Of a DNA stretch of 64,000 bases, positions 48,394-60,297 are shown piece by piece. The stretch is from Oenanthe sinensis (lineage: Eukaryota > Streptophyta > Magnoliopsida > Apiales > Apiaceae): contig CM053799.1 in assembly GCA_028671895.1 (NCBI GenBank), positions 44,765,455-44,829,454 on the forward strand, written 5' to 3'. The notes below the pieces were generated by a model. The model was given only the letters and a program-made list of their open reading frames with translations. It was not told the DNA's origin and did not search any database. The position numbers were made by a program, and so were the translations under genes. How positions within the stretch are numbered: position 1 is the stretch's first letter; every line of letters starts with the position of its first letter.

Positions 48394-49240
48394 TTTAGGC
48401 TGCTGATAAAACCCTAGATTCCTGGATAGAGAGATATAGAGAGCCTTTTTTTGAATATTTGAATTCAAGAGCCTTTTTTGATAACTTATAGTAAAATTTT
48501 AAGTTTTTCCCACCCATAATTTTAGGATAATTAATTATATTATGTTAATAGTATAATTATTTTTAAATATTATTAAAAAATAAGGAAGAATTTTTCAAAT
48601 GTGTATGATTAGAAGTTAATAATTTTAATTATAATTCAGAATTTAATTAATGTGATTTTTAAAAAGTTAAAAGAGACCAAAAAATGAGATTGAACAAGAA
48701 TAAATTACTTACTTTTAAATTTTTCAATTGAAATTTATCGAGATTATACTTTTCCGATATGAGTAAAGATTAGTATTCTTTAAGATTTTGATTAAGTTGT
48801 TATATTATTTATATTTTATTTTAATATTGGGATTTCAAGATACTTTCATCATAAAAAATGAACTTTCAATACAAAGAAGTTTGAGAGGAAAAAAATAAAA
48901 AGAAATTCAAAAAATACATACATACATTTCATTTTTTTTATATGGTCATTTGTATTTTATTTTTTTTGCTTCAATGTGCCATAAAAATACATACATAATC
49001 TTTAATTGGAATTTATGAATTCTAAGTAATATATAAATATATTAATTATTTAATATAGTACAAAATTATATATTAAAGGCCTTTTAATATTTAAATAAAT
49101 TTCTATTAGAATTATAAATTATTATTTATAATGAACTTTTATCAAAATTATAATATTTATATTATAATCTCAATAAAATTATATTTAATAATAATATTAT
49201 TTTCATTGGTAATTTTTGTGTTACAATATTATTAATATTA
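48394..49240. other. POT1 5' flank and A+T-rich spacer
   Basis: Immediately upstream of the POT1 ATG are about 80 bases of leader-like sequence (AACCCTAGATTCCTGG on the plus strand near 48412, the complement being the sense strand). Beyond this it is very A+T-rich with no frame. The promoter elements are not clear. Confidence 0.5.
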
Positions 49241-50408
49241 ATTCAGGGTGAACTCTAATATCAAGAATAGCTATTTGATTCCAAACAATCAAAACTGTAC
49301 ACAAATGCAAGTTATTTTTTCCGATAATGTTAGCTGCTAAAATTTTATACACAAAACAAATAAAAATTTTGTATCATTAGATTCATTACATATTATAGCT
49401 CCATCCACATGCACTCCACCGAAACCTAAAACCTGCAACTGTTCTGCAAATTCATGTTGATATTTATTTTACTTAATCCAGTTGCGTTGTTATATTCAAC
49501 ACAAAAAATAAATAAATCATGTAATAATATCAAGTTTGATAGTCGTTTTAGTCTGAGAATGCGCATTAAAAAATTATTCAGGGTGCTTAGTAGGCTGAGC
49601 AGTGGGGAGGCACGTTAGCGAGTTTGACATGAAATATTCGCAGAGAGGACAGTCAAAATCTTGTAGATAGAGCTCTTAATTAACACTTCGACAACCTATA
49701 TATCTATCAAATTAGATATGGCAATTTTGTACATTTTGTTTTGTGGTACACCGTCGTATTTATTATGAGATATAAACTTTCATTTTTGTTACACGATACA
49801 AAAATACATGAATCTGAAACGGGTGGATTTCACGTTTAAGTACATGAATCCGAAACAAATTGAATATGGATTTGACATTGAAGTACGTGAAACACAAAGT
49901 ACACATATAATTGTCTGGTCTATATTTAATAATATACAAATGCAAGTTGATGTGCACTGTGGTTTTATAATCACTATAAAAATGATAGAATTATAAAACC
50001 TGGCACTGGTTTGCAGTAGGTTTGCAGTATTGAGGACTGATAATGTGGTTGATTGGAATGCTAAAGAATAGAAGTGGGCATTTTAAATATAATATAGAAT
50101 AGTGTAGACCTAACATCATTACAAATTTACAAAATAAAAGTTTTTAGCGACAATTTAGGAGAGTTGATAACTTAAGATTTTATGAAATTTGTTTGCCTTA
50201 GTGGTCTCGAGTTCAAATCTTCAGAACTCAATATCGTTGTCCCGAAATGGGCTCGATCTCAATCAATAGAATATGTTGCAGCACATAACTTAAGTAGCGC
50301 TTGTTCCTCAACCCCCATCTTGGCACCAGTTAAAGAAACATAGATTGCAAATAAATTATTCTGTCTTATATCATCAACTTGTAGCCAGCCAGTAGTATTC
50401 TAATGTGC

Positions 50409-50416
50409 TATATAAA
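50409..50416 (+). promoter_or_regulatory. TATA box of the small-peptide gene
   Basis: TATATAAA lies about 105 bp upstream of the ATG at 50521. It is conserved in the sister copy (54578-54585, about 96 bp upstream of its ATG), which supports it being functional or recently so. Confidence 0.65.
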
Positions 50417-50520
50417 CCTTTCATTAGAGAAATAGCAAAGCAAGTCTATCTCTTCATCAGAGCAATACAAAGCAAAAGAATAAGCAACCGTTTTGCGATA
50501 ATAATTCTTGAAAGGAAACA

Positions 50521-50697
50521 ATGGAGAGCAAGATGAGGAAAGCAGCAAGTGTAAAGAGTTCCACGAGTAGCAGAGGGCCTTTACCGAAAAGGGGCCAGAT
50601 AAAGTCGATAATAGCATCAAATGCTCTTCATTCTATTGTTTCTGTTCTCTCAAGGTCCTCTTCAGATCACCATCATGCTACTAAACTTATTTTTTAA
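50521..50697 (+). CDS. Small basic Ser-rich peptide, 58 aa, unknown function
   Basis: I do not recognise the family. The frame starts MESKMRKAAS, has a basic Ser-rich first half (PLPKRGQIKS about residues 21-30), an amphipathic-looking helix (IIASNALHSIVSVLSRSSS, about 30-48), then a His run and a short hydrophobic end; TAA at 50695. There is no signal peptide or membrane segment. Support for it being a gene: a TATA box at a fitting distance, a CTTCATC/AGCAATACAA leader that is conserved in the duplicate, and a sister frame 4.16 kb downstream that differs mostly by substitutions up to a one-base deletion. Being so short, it needs transcript or peptide evidence. It stays within one exon as read. 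Confidence 0.55.
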   Translation: MESKMRKAASVKSSTSSRGPLPKRGQIKSIIASNALHSIVSVLSRSSSDHHHATKLIF

Positions 50698-51114
50698 GAG
50701 AGTAATCTGTATACAAATGCATAAATGATAGTTATTATTATCTCAGTATGCGGAATAGAGAAAGCTCTCACATTGATCATGTAAAATCTCACAAAATTTA
50801 TGTTTTTGGCCCAAAACAAAGGAACAACTGATAAGAAACAATGATATAGAAACGAAAAAGGATATATTTGCAGACATTTCCAGAGATCAAACAGACAATC
50901 AACAAAACAATCAAAAAAGATAAGATAAGATGATGGTATAGAGTGAAGCTTTTAAGTAACTCTCTTTTACCTGAGAGCTAATTTGAAAAACATTTGTTTC
51001 TAAAAAATCTTTCAATCACAAAATTAAAAGGGTCCCTGCATAAAGCAACTCAGTGATAAGTATTATTTCCATTGAGATGTGTTGTAATTTTTTCATTAAG
51101 TAATTCAATAAATA

Positions 51115-51184
51115 ATAGAATCCGGGAGATGAACCCAAGTCTAGTGCCTGGAAGGCAATATCCTAATAGTTGGACTACAAATGC
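51115..51184 (-). pseudogene. tRNA-Gly(UCC)-like pseudogene or tRNA-derived SINE head
   Basis: On the minus strand, TGTAGTCCAACTATTAGG (A-box region), TTGCCTTCCAGGC (anticodon arm with TTCC in the loop) and TTGGGTTCATCTCCC (T arm) follow the layout of plant tRNA-Gly(UCC). The T loop lacks a base of the usual GGTTCGA, and acceptor and anticodon stems have mismatches, so it is not a working tRNA. It could be the head of a tRNA-derived SINE; no clear tail was seen. Confidence 0.65.
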
Positions 51185-53323
51185 TAGCAGTGTAAGGCTT
51201 TTTTTTTTGGAAAAAACCCGGTACACTAGAATTCTGATATGTAGTTATTAGCTAACAGAAGGCGATCTTAACGACTGATGGCTCATAATATAAATTAGAA
51301 TGTTTACATATTTCTTGGCAAATGAAAGAAAATTATTGATATGGAAATTGCTGCAGTAGCAGCACATGGTTCAGACACAGACAAGGATATGAAAAAATGC
51401 AGAGTTCAAAACTTGAAAAGAAGAATAGTCATTCCAACAATAAAAATTTGCATACAGATGCAAGTTGCTCGAGTGCTCCCGATTGCATTATACCTCCGAT
51501 ATTAGTTGTCTAGAATTAATAATAATTAAGGAATTGAACGATTAGATCTTTTATGCATTGTAACTTGTAAGCTTATAGTTACATCCCCACTTCACGGAAG
51601 GCTGGAACCGGCGTGTGTTCTGGCCTTCATTATCAGTACACATTATACAGCAAGACCATTGTTTTGATCACACATATGTTCAATTGTATAAGTAATTCTA
51701 ACGCGTCAAATAAATTTTGCAAGGACATTAACTTGTCTAAAGCTGGATAGATTAAGATCTGATGCAGCATATGATTCTAGCTGGACTGCTCCCTAAGCCC
51801 CAACAATCACAAAGATCGATAAAATTTCACATGATTAATACTCTTATTGTAATGGGAGTCACCTTGTGCTATGTAAACCCACATCTAGAGGAAAGGCAAT
51901 CCAACCTCCTGCATTTTATCCATGTAAACAACAAAACCAGAGAAAGATATCAACTTTGAGAAATGGTTATGTTGGTCGAATAATTGGTGGATGGAGATGG
52001 AACCTTTGATCAACACCAAAATCCTGCAAAATAACTAGAGACAAATTATTTTGAGACGTGATATAATCACTTTCTTTAAGGATTTATTCCGCCTTAATTG
52101 AATCACAATTTGCTACGAGGTTACTGACGAAATTATTCCTACATGATACAACAAAGCATGAAGTATGACAATTAACAATATTGATACCCTTCCTAAATTA
52201 CTTAGGAACAAAAATGATAAGTGTGTATAGTCTTTCTTTTTTAGAAAATCAGAAAACTCTGTATCTTACACAATACACATCACAAAGATATATATATATA
52301 TATATCTTTATAATATGTTTTCAACAAAGTGACTCCTTAATATTTTTAATTCACTTTATGGTCATCTCAATAAATATTGTCATTTACTTTTAGGAATTTC
52401 TTTTTGAAAAGTCATACACATTGTTCATGGTTCTATAAAACAAAACTCCTACGGGTTATATGTAAAACTTATGCAAAACAAAATAAATTAATGTCCGTGC
52501 ATGAGAAACTGCTGAAACTTTCAGAGTTAAGTGGGCCAAGTGGCTCTGTGCCAAAAAGGAGAGTGTATGAACTAGGGTGCTTAGGTAGGCTGGCCAGTGG
52601 GGATGCATGACAGCGATATCGTTTGACCTGAAAAGATTCGCAAAAAAGGGCTTACTGCATGTTTCACGGATACGAATCGACTTATAGCAACCCATTAATC
52701 AAATATACAAATGCAAAATGATGTGCATGCTGGTTTGAAAATCATTATATGATAAAAATCTTGACTGGCGGAAAAATAAAACTTGGCACTGGTTTGCAGT
52801 ATCAAGGATTTGAAATGTTGTGGATGGGATTGTTAAAGAATCGAAATGGATATACTATATATATAATAGTGCAGACCCGAAGAATTTGTCATTCAAGTGT
52901 AAGCTGGATCCATTTTATATTATGAATCTCCTCTTTCTCAACCATCATACCCGGGGACCATTGCAACCTGCACGTGTTTACTACATGCAAATCTGAAACG
53001 TTATTTATCTTATAAACTATAATATTCATATGATCGAAAATGTAAATTCAATGTTTTGATTAATTATGTCAGAAGCTGAGAAGAAAACAAAGTGTAGAGC
53101 AGAACATCGTTTGCTGGCACGTTCCTCGACTGTCACCGATGGAAAAACAAATATAAATTATGATGTATCTTCTGCTGAGCAGTTTGTATTCTGGTTAGTC
53201 ACCTTGTGATATATAAACACCACAACTGAGACATTGATAAGATTTTTTTAGTAATTAAAACTGGGGTCATCACTGCAAACATCATCAAATGCATGATGAA
53301 TTTTTTAAAGTACTGCAGGTTAC

Positions 53324-53560
53324 ATGGCTAAAGCCGTCTGCATCCGTACGCTCGACACAGAACATGTTATTAGCCCTGTGTTAAGATATCATAAGCATGT
53401 GCATTTTACAAATTCCATAAGAAGATCTCTGGAAAAAGTTGGGAGCCATAACATAGATAGCTGTCAATCTTACGAGTACTTGATTGAAGCAGTGAGGAAG
53501 AATCGATATCAGCAGCATTGTTTCCATTTTCATAAAAATGTGGGTTTTTTCTTTCCATGA
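53324..53560 (+). CDS. Hypothetical 78-codon frame in the duplicated region
   Basis: The frame starts MAKAVCIRTL, is rich in His/Tyr/Ser and ends HKNVGFFFP. It lies 116 bp after a TATA-like GATATATAAAC (about 53207), which is a spacing similar to that of the small-peptide gene. It shows no similarity to that peptide and no domain I know. It may be a chance frame. Confidence 0.2.
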   Translation: MAKAVCIRTLDTEHVISPVLRYHKHVHFTNSIRRSLEKVGSHNIDSCQSYEYLIEAVRKNRYQQHCFHFHKNVGFFFP

Positions 53561-54577
53561 AGAAGATGTTTCAGGGTTGAAACATATAAATCTAAAACTG
53601 TGACCTAGTGATAACCTGTTTTCACTTGATTATGGCGCCAAAATGACTTAAAAATTTCACCCCGATAACATAACATAAATAGTTACTTTATATAATTCAT
53701 TGTTGAAATTGAGTTGTCTAGGAATTTCATTAACTACTAGGAAGCTAGTTAGATCCTTCTTTAGACAACTGCTTGTCAGTGAAGAAGCAACACAATTTAG
53801 ACATTGTGTTTGATACACATCTGCAAGTTAAAATATGCAACGGCGCCTTGTCCCAGTGCAACAGAAACAGGTTCTTTCTATAGCTAGGCGGGACAGTGGG
53901 GAGGCACGCCAGCGAAATTGTGACTTGACAAAGATTCCTTGAAAATGGTACAAGTCAAATTTGTGAACATGACTTAACTATGATATTTTTATACTATAAT
54001 GTATACAAGTTGAAAACTATACATGTGAACACTGATTCATGAATATGTTTAAGAATGAATATCTTTTGCATTGGTAGAGGTTTCTCATGGACAAGTTGTT
54101 AGCTAAAAATATTTACATATGAGCCTATATGCTATACACATGTTAAGTTTTTTACCTAACTTGTTTCTGGAGAGTTGGCCATAGACCCCCATACCGGATC
54201 TTATCCCCCTTGATTAGCCACGATCAATGAATATATCGAAAGGAAGTTGTGCCTCGAACAATGCTTTGTCCCTAAGCTGCAATGCGATGTACAGGAAAGT
54301 TCTCATGCCTTCATTGTTTTTAACATGATACCAAAGCTCTTTGGATCCAACAGAGTCTCGCATGGAACTCTGATATTTTCAAATATATATTTCAAACACT
54401 AAGATTGAGTTTTGCCTAAAAGATAGACTCTTAGACATTTATTATTCGATTCTAAAAATGTTCACTTAATTAGCTGTCATGTTCCTCAACCCCGCCAATA
54501 AAAGAAACATAGACTGCAAGTATTTTATTCTATCTTATATTATCAACTTTTAGCCAGCCACTGGTATTCTAATGTGC

Positions 54578-54859
54578 TATATAAACCCACCATTAGAGAA
54601 ATAGCAAAGCAAGTCATCTCTCTTCATCAAAGCAATACAAACCTCTACCAGTTTTCGAATATTATTTCTTGATAAAAACAATGGAAAGCAAGATGAGGAA
54701 AGCAGCAAGTGCAAAGAGTACCAGAAGTACAGAGGGCCTCTACCGAGAAGGGGGCAGATAAAGTCAATAATAGCATTAAATGCTCTTCATTCTATTGTGT
54801 CTATCCTCTCAAGAGCCTCTTCAGATCACCATCACTCTGTTGGAAAACTAATTTTTTGA
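54578..54859 (+). pseudogene. Frameshifted sister copy of the 58-aa peptide gene
   Basis: TATATAAA at 54578-54585, leader words and the ATG at 54681 are conserved. The frame begins MESKMRKAAS like its sister. A one-base deletion near 54729 (sister AGTAGCAG, here AGTACAG) shifts the frame and stops it at 54759-54761 after 26 codons. Downstream homology, including GCTCTTCATTCTATTGTGTC and CTTCAGATCACCATCA, continues to 54859. Confidence 0.75.
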
Positions 54860-55955
54860 GATATTGATCTGTACATGTTACATACATGCATAAATGATAG
54901 TTGTTATCTATTTTTCTTCTGTTTCGACTTCTTGTTATTTCAGTACTCTTTGGTAGTGAGGTAGATTTTTTGAACTCCACAAAGAAAAAAGTGCAGAATA
55001 TCGAAAGCTCTCTACATTGATCAGATGCAAACTCATAGATATATATATATGTTTTTAACCCAAAACAAAGAAACAACTGATATATTAATGAAAATGGCTA
55101 TTTGCAGGAATTCCCTGAAATCAAACAGATAATTGGCAAAGCAATTAAACAAGCTAAGATGATGAAAATAACCTTTTTATGAACTAGAGCTATTGGAATA
55201 TAATTTCTTTATAACCAATAATTCAAAATTGCGGGACTTACAACAGTTGAATTTTGAAAACAAAAGGGTCATTGCATAAAGTAAGCTGCTTACTAACAGA
55301 TATAATTTACGATAAGAAATGTTGCATTTAATTTATCATTTTTTTTCTCATCTATTAAAAAAGAGTTTAGTAACATGCAAATTGATGCAGTTGCATACTT
55401 GCACGTGGTAGAAGCTTAAGAAGATGGAAGAAAATGCAGGCTTAACTCTTGGAAACAAGAATAGTCATTCTAATTTCTAACAATACAAGACTTACATAAA
55501 TGCAAGTTGCTCTAAGCACTGTTTGACTGATTGCATTACTTTTTTCCGATATTAGCTGTTGAAACTGAAGAAGAAATAAACATTGCGCCATAAGATCCAA
55601 TGATCTATTATGTATCATGGCTCCATCCTCCCCTCTTACTACACTGACGGCTGAAACCTGCACGTGTTAAATAATAATATGATTGTATGGTCTTTTAAGT
55701 TAGAAAAATAAGTCATGGAAGGAAGATCAACTTGTTTAAAGCCAGGACGATAAGAATATGATATAACAGATGGTTTCACTGGCATGATCCGTACAAGTAC
55801 TTTGATTCTACATACACATGCATTATGCATATGCTCCTAACAGATGGCATCTATATTCAATCCCCACGGACAAATGCAACCTGCACGTTTTTACTTCATA
55901 TCTACCGATCTAAAATTTCAAGTCATTATTTCATATCAACTATGTCTGAGAAGAG

Positions 55956-56531
55956 ATAGCACCTGTTGAAGTCATTCATCCTAAGTGTGAGAAAAAGAAA
56001 AAGAATAAGAATGGGAATGTAGGCATAAACAAGCACAATAATTACACTTCTGATATGTATGTACCTAGAAAGGTTTGTGCTAAATGTGGTAGTGTAAATA
56101 TTTCATCAATGCATTGTAAGAAAGAAAAGAATTTCATACATGTAAATGATTTAAATGCACATACCATATCTACAAATGCCATGCTTGCCAATCCTATGCT
56201 CATGAATGTCATGTCTTCTAATATGGTTGCACCACATGCTCACATGCCATATGCACAATTTCCATACATGTGCAATCCATTCTTTGCATATGCAAATATG
56301 AACATGTCTGGAATGTCATGGAACATGCCTGTAGCTGATAACAATCTTGCTAGTCAAACTGTTAAGTCTGAAAACTTGCATGATATTTTTGTTATGAGTT
56401 CCAAGGTGTTTGAGCCCCAAAAGTCAACTCTCAAAGTTAAAGTGGATTTAAACCCACCAAAACAAAAGGAACCAAAGTTGGCAACCAAGGCTCAGGCTGC
56501 AACTGATAAAAGAGGACTCAAGGCAACTTGA
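55956..56531 (+). pseudogene. Copia gag C-terminus with zinc knuckle
   Basis: The reading frame of the ATG at 56055 is open upstream to about 55956 (IAPVEVIHPKCEKKK). CAKCGSVNISSMHC (56077-56118) matches the CX2CX9C-type knuckle of SIRE gag. A Met/Asn/Pro-rich linker and a Lys-rich end follow. A TGA stop at 56529-56531 separates it from protease. Confidence 0.85.
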
Positions 56532-57707
56532 GTACCAAAAACAACTTGATTGTTTTTAATTGTGTGCAGGGAAACATGAGGAAAAATCTATGGTATCTAG
56601 ACAGTGGATGTTCTAGGCACATGACAGGAGATATGTCTCTGCTCACAAAGTTTGTGGAAAAGGCTGGCACAAGAGTTACTTTTGGAGATAATAACAAAGG
56701 TTTTACTCTGGGATATGGCTCTATTGCAAGTGAAAATGTTATCATTGAACGTGTAGCACTAGTTGATGGATTGAAGCATAATTTGTTGAGCATTAGTCAA
56801 CTATGTGATAATGGAAATGATGTGTGGTTTTCAACTGGATCATGCACCATAGCCAACAAAGAATCTGGTAAAATTTTCTTAACTAGAGGAAGAAAATGAA
56901 ATGTCTATGTAGCTGATTTCAATTCTGTGAAGGCAAAATCAATGACATGTCTACTAAGCAAAGCCAACACAGATGAAAGAATTTGGTTAAAGGCATTCCA
57001 CATATGGAAATCACTAAGGATGAATTGTGTGATGGTTGTCAAAAGGGAAAGCAAAGGAAAACATCATTCAAGTCAAAATCAGAACCATCAATTGACAAGC
57101 CTTTGGAATTATTGCACATGGATTTATTTGGTCATGTCAACATTATGTCTATTGCCAAAAAGAAGTATGCCTTAGTAATTGTGGATGACTTCACAAGATA
57201 CACATGGGTACATTTCTTGCATTCCAAGTATGAGGCAAACAAGTTTATTATCAATCATGTGAAGAATGTTGAAAATGACACTGAATAAAAGGTCAAGAAA
57301 TAAGAAGTGATAATGGTACTGAATTTAAGAATGCAACAATGACAGGATTATGTGAAGAAAAATGTATCACTCATCATTTCTCTGCTCCTAGAACTCCCCA
57401 ACAAAATGGAGTTATTGAAAGGAAAAATAGAACCTTAGTTGAAGCTACTAGAACTATGTTGGAAGAAGCCAAATTACCCACATATTTCTGGCCAGAAGTA
57501 ATTAACACTGCATGCTACATTCAGAATATATCCATGGTCAATCAACTACAAGGCAAAACTCCATATCAATTGATGAAGAAAGACAAGAAGCCAACAGTAA
57601 ATTTTCTTCATGTTTTTGGCTGCAAATATTTTGTCCTAAGGAATCAAGGTGAAAATTTGGGAAAATTTGAAGTCAAAGCTGATGAGGCTATATTTGTTAG
57701 ATATTGA
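56532..57707 (+). pseudogene. Copia protease and integrase, broken
   Basis: Protease: WYLDSGCSRHMTG (about 56593-56631) is the Copia aspartic protease active site, followed by VTFGDNNKG. A TGA at 56897-56899 interrupts. The pre-integrase zinc region has a deletion near 56990 that loses the His pair, and DGCQKGKQ remains. Integrase core: MDLFGHVN (first Asp), IVDDFTRYTWVHFL, then a frame change near 57285, SDNGTEF (second Asp, about 57310-57330) and PQQNGVIERKNRTL (Glu, about 57397-57440). A TGA stop follows at 57705-57707. The three catalytic residues are present but in separate frames. Confidence 0.9.
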
Positions 57708-59763
57708 ATGACAATCAAGGCTTATAGAGTCTACAATCTTAGATTACACATTGTTATGGAATCTATGCATGTAGTCTTTGATGACAAGAAGATTCAAGGG
57801 TTATTTGATGAAGGATACCATGACTCTTTGCATTTTGAGAATGAATCAACTAGTAATGGTGAAGAAAAATCAAGTACCCAGAAATTCTCAATCAATTGAT
57901 GTCAATACATCAATAGATAACTTATCAGTTGATGATCATCAATTAACTGATAATACATCAATTGATAACTATTCAATGGATAATAACTCTGCTCAACAAT
58001 CTTCAAGTAGAATGTCCACCTCAGGGGGAGGGTTCTCAACCACTCAATCACATCATAATGATCATAACAATGCTAATGATCATGAAGCATCATCCTCAAG
58101 GACAAATTTACCACCACAAAGGAAATGGATCAAAAGTCATCCCTTTGAGTTAATTATTGGAAATGCAAATGATGGTGTCAAAACTAGAAGTGCAACTCAA
58201 AATGAATGTTTGTATATCAGCTTCCTGTCTCAAGAAGAACCAAAAAGGATTGAAGAAGCCTTGAATGATCGCGATTGGGTAATAGCTATGCAAGAAGAGT
58301 TGAATCACTTTGAAAGGAACAAGGTATGGAAGTTGGTGCCCAAACCAAAAAATAAATATATTATTGGTATAAAATGGGTATTCAGGAATAAAATGGATGA
58401 AACTAGTACAGTAACAAGAAATAAGGCAAGGTTAGTGCCAAATGGCTACTCACAAGAAGAAGACATAGATTTTGATGAAACATTTGCACCTGTTGCAAGA
58501 TTAGAAGCTATCAGAATCTTTCTAACATATGCTACCCATGCTAACTTCAAGGTGTATTAGATGGATGTGAAAAATGTTTTTCTCAATGGAGAATTAGAGG
58601 AAGAAGTATATGTGGAACAACCTCTTGGCTTTGTGGACCCTGTTCATCCTGGATTTGTGTACTATCTTCTTAAAGCACTGTATGGTTTGAAACAAGCACA
58701 TAGAGCCTGGTATGACACACTTTCTAAATTCTTGATTGTGAATCACTTCACAAGATGTATTATTGATAAGGCTCTCTTTCATAAAAATGTTAATGGTTCT
58801 ATTATTCTTGTTCAAATCTATGTAGATGATATTATTTTTGGCTTAACTGATGATAAACTTTGTCAAAAGTTTGCTAAGTTGATGCAGAGTAAATATGAAA
58901 TGAGCATGATGGGAGAACTTACCTATTTTCTTGGTTTGCAAGTCAAACAAGTTAAAAATGGTATTTTCATAAATCAAACCAAATATATTTATGACCTATT
59001 AAGGAAGTGTGATTTAAATGAATATTCTTCTGCAAAAACTCCCATGGCCACTGCAATTAAATTTGAATTGAATACTAAGGAAGCTAAAGTGGACATTTCA
59101 AGTTATAGAGGCATGGTTGGCTCATTATTATATTTAATTGCAAGTAGGTCATATATAATATTTGCTACATGTCTTTGTGCTAGGTTTCAGGCTGATCCTA
59201 GAGAGTCTCATTTGATTGCTATAAAAAGAATATTCAGATATCTCAAAGGAACATAAAATCTTAGAATTTGGTATCCTAGAGACTCTGGATTTGATCTAAT
59301 TGATTATTCAGATGCGGACTATGCGTGTTGCAAAATTGACAGGAAAAGTACTATAGGCACTTGTCAGTTTCTAGGAGATAATCTTGTTTCATGGTTTAGC
59401 AAAAAGCAAAATTTAGTGTCTACATCCACTGCAAAAGCTGAATATATTATTGCTAGAAGCTGTTGTGCACAAGTGTTATGGATGAGGAATCAATTGTTTG
59501 ACTATGGATTTAACTTGAACAAAATTTCAATATTCTGTGACAACACAAGTGCAATTGCCATTACTGAAAATCCAGTTAAACACTCAAGGACCAAGAACAT
59601 AGACATAATGTATCACTTCAGTAGGGAACATGTAATAAATGGTACTGTTGAATTACATTTTGTCCCTAGTGAAAGACAACTTGCAGACATTTTTCCTAAA
59701 CCATTAGATGAATCTACTTTCAATAGATTAGTTTGTGATTTAGGTATGCTTAATTATGATTAA
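57708..59763 (+). pseudogene. Copia reverse transcriptase and RNase H, broken
   Basis: A low-complexity linker (57880-58130) carries Ser-Ile-Asp repeats. Reverse transcriptase starts near W-V-I-A-M-Q-E-E-L (about 58278), runs through KARLVPNGYSQEE and PVARLEAIR, has a TAG at 58558-58560 before MDVKNVFLNGEL, and keeps the catalytic YVDDIIFG (about 58820-58845). A TAA at 59254-59256 interrupts the run into RNase H (DYSDADYACC, STAKAEYI, FCDNTSAI, HSRTKNIDI, QLADIFPKPL). The frame ends at 59763 at a natural-looking stop. Several stops replace codons that would read Gln or Arg, as expected from cytosine deamination. Confidence 0.9.
57891..57990. repeat. ATCAATTGAT-like word array 1 (in pol linker)
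   Basis: ATCAATTGATG (57891), ATCAATAGAT (57909), ATCAGTTGATG (57923), ATCATCAATTAACTGAT (about 57934) and ATCAATTGAT (57957) lie within 80 bp. They encode repeated Ser-Ile-Asp. Confidence 0.9.
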
Positions 59764-60185
59764 TCTTTTAAATGTCTGACAAGTTATTTTCTTTTGTTAT
59801 ATTTAGTTAGTAGCCATTGATTATGTTAATTTATTGATTTTTTCATAATCAATTGATGAACATTTTACATATCGATGGATTTTTTTTACTGTCGACAGAT
59901 AAATGTATCAATTGATGATATATTTATTTATCGATGGATAGTACTATATGTCGATGGATAAGTTAGTTATCAGTCGATGTCTTGGAAGTTTTAGGGTCCA
60001 TGTCATCAATCGAACTGTACAATATCTAGCCGTTGATTACTTATTTTATCAATTGATGAATACATACATCCCTGTATGTATAACAGTCGATTGCCAAAAT
60101 TAGTAATTTCTTCTTTTTACTTTTTAATCCAACGGTCAATTGAGTTCTATTTTGAGAAAGTAATCGATTGAGAAATCTGTAACTC
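59764..60185. repeat. ATCAATTGAT/ATCGATGGAT word array 2 (non-coding, between pol and extra ORF)
   Basis: ATCAATTGATG at 59848, 59907 and 60048; TCGATGGAT at 59872, 59931 and 59951; related CAGTCGATG, TCAATCGA, CAGTCGATTG, GGTCAATTGAG and AATCGATTGAG at about 59971-60170. About eleven instances occur in 330 bp with no open frame. The surrounding DNA is A+T-rich. Confidence 0.9.
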
Positions 60186-60193
60186 TTCAAAAA

Positions 60194-60201
60194 TATAAAT
60201 A
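60194..60201 (+). promoter_or_regulatory. Possible internal TATA box upstream of the extra ORF
   Basis: TATAAATA lies just downstream of word array 2 and about 50 bp before a (CT)n run (60249-60290). The extra ORF's ATG is 195 bp downstream at 60396. The layout TATA, CT-rich leader, ATG resembles a plant promoter; function is inferred only. Confidence 0.4.
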
Positions 60202-60246
60202 GTGAGATTAAAATTTCTTTTAATTCTTACTTACATTTTATAACTG

Positions 60247-60248
<2 letters not shown>

Positions 60249-60290
<42 letters not shown>
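60249..60290. repeat. (CT)n microsatellite
   Basis: About 20 CT units in the leader region of the Copia extra ORF. Confidence 0.97.

Positions 60291-60297
<7 letters not shown>

Larger units (their letters stand above)
49245..55955. repeat. Degenerate tandem segmental duplication (at least three units)
   Basis: Blocks recur in the same order. GGTGCTTAG..GGCTGRSCAGTGGGGA occurs at about 49580 and 52575, and a shorter version at about 53885. CTGGCACTGGTTTGCAGTA occurs at about 50000 and 52785. CAACTT.TAGCCAGCCA..GGTATTCTAATGTGC with TATATAAA occurs at about 50378 and 54543, with weaker versions near 51855 and 53190. The small-peptide frame is at 50521 and 54681. GATGCAAGTTGCTC and CCGATATTAG occur at about 51460 and 55500, with a weaker version near 49300. 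GCAACCTGCACGT occurs at about 52964 and 55877. Offset between the two best units is about 4.0-4.2 kb. The units have diverged by indels, so boundaries are approximate. Confidence 0.8.

Noticed and set aside
50175..50290. Second tRNA-derived SINE (GGTCTCGAGTTCAAATCTTC)
   Set aside because: Only a B-box-like word is visible, with no A-box at the right distance; too little to call.
52377..52695. Overlapping 77- and 79-codon frames on opposite strands near 52.4-52.7 kb
   Set aside because: They cover the start of a degenerate duplication unit; the matching parts of the other units are not open, so coding is unlikely.
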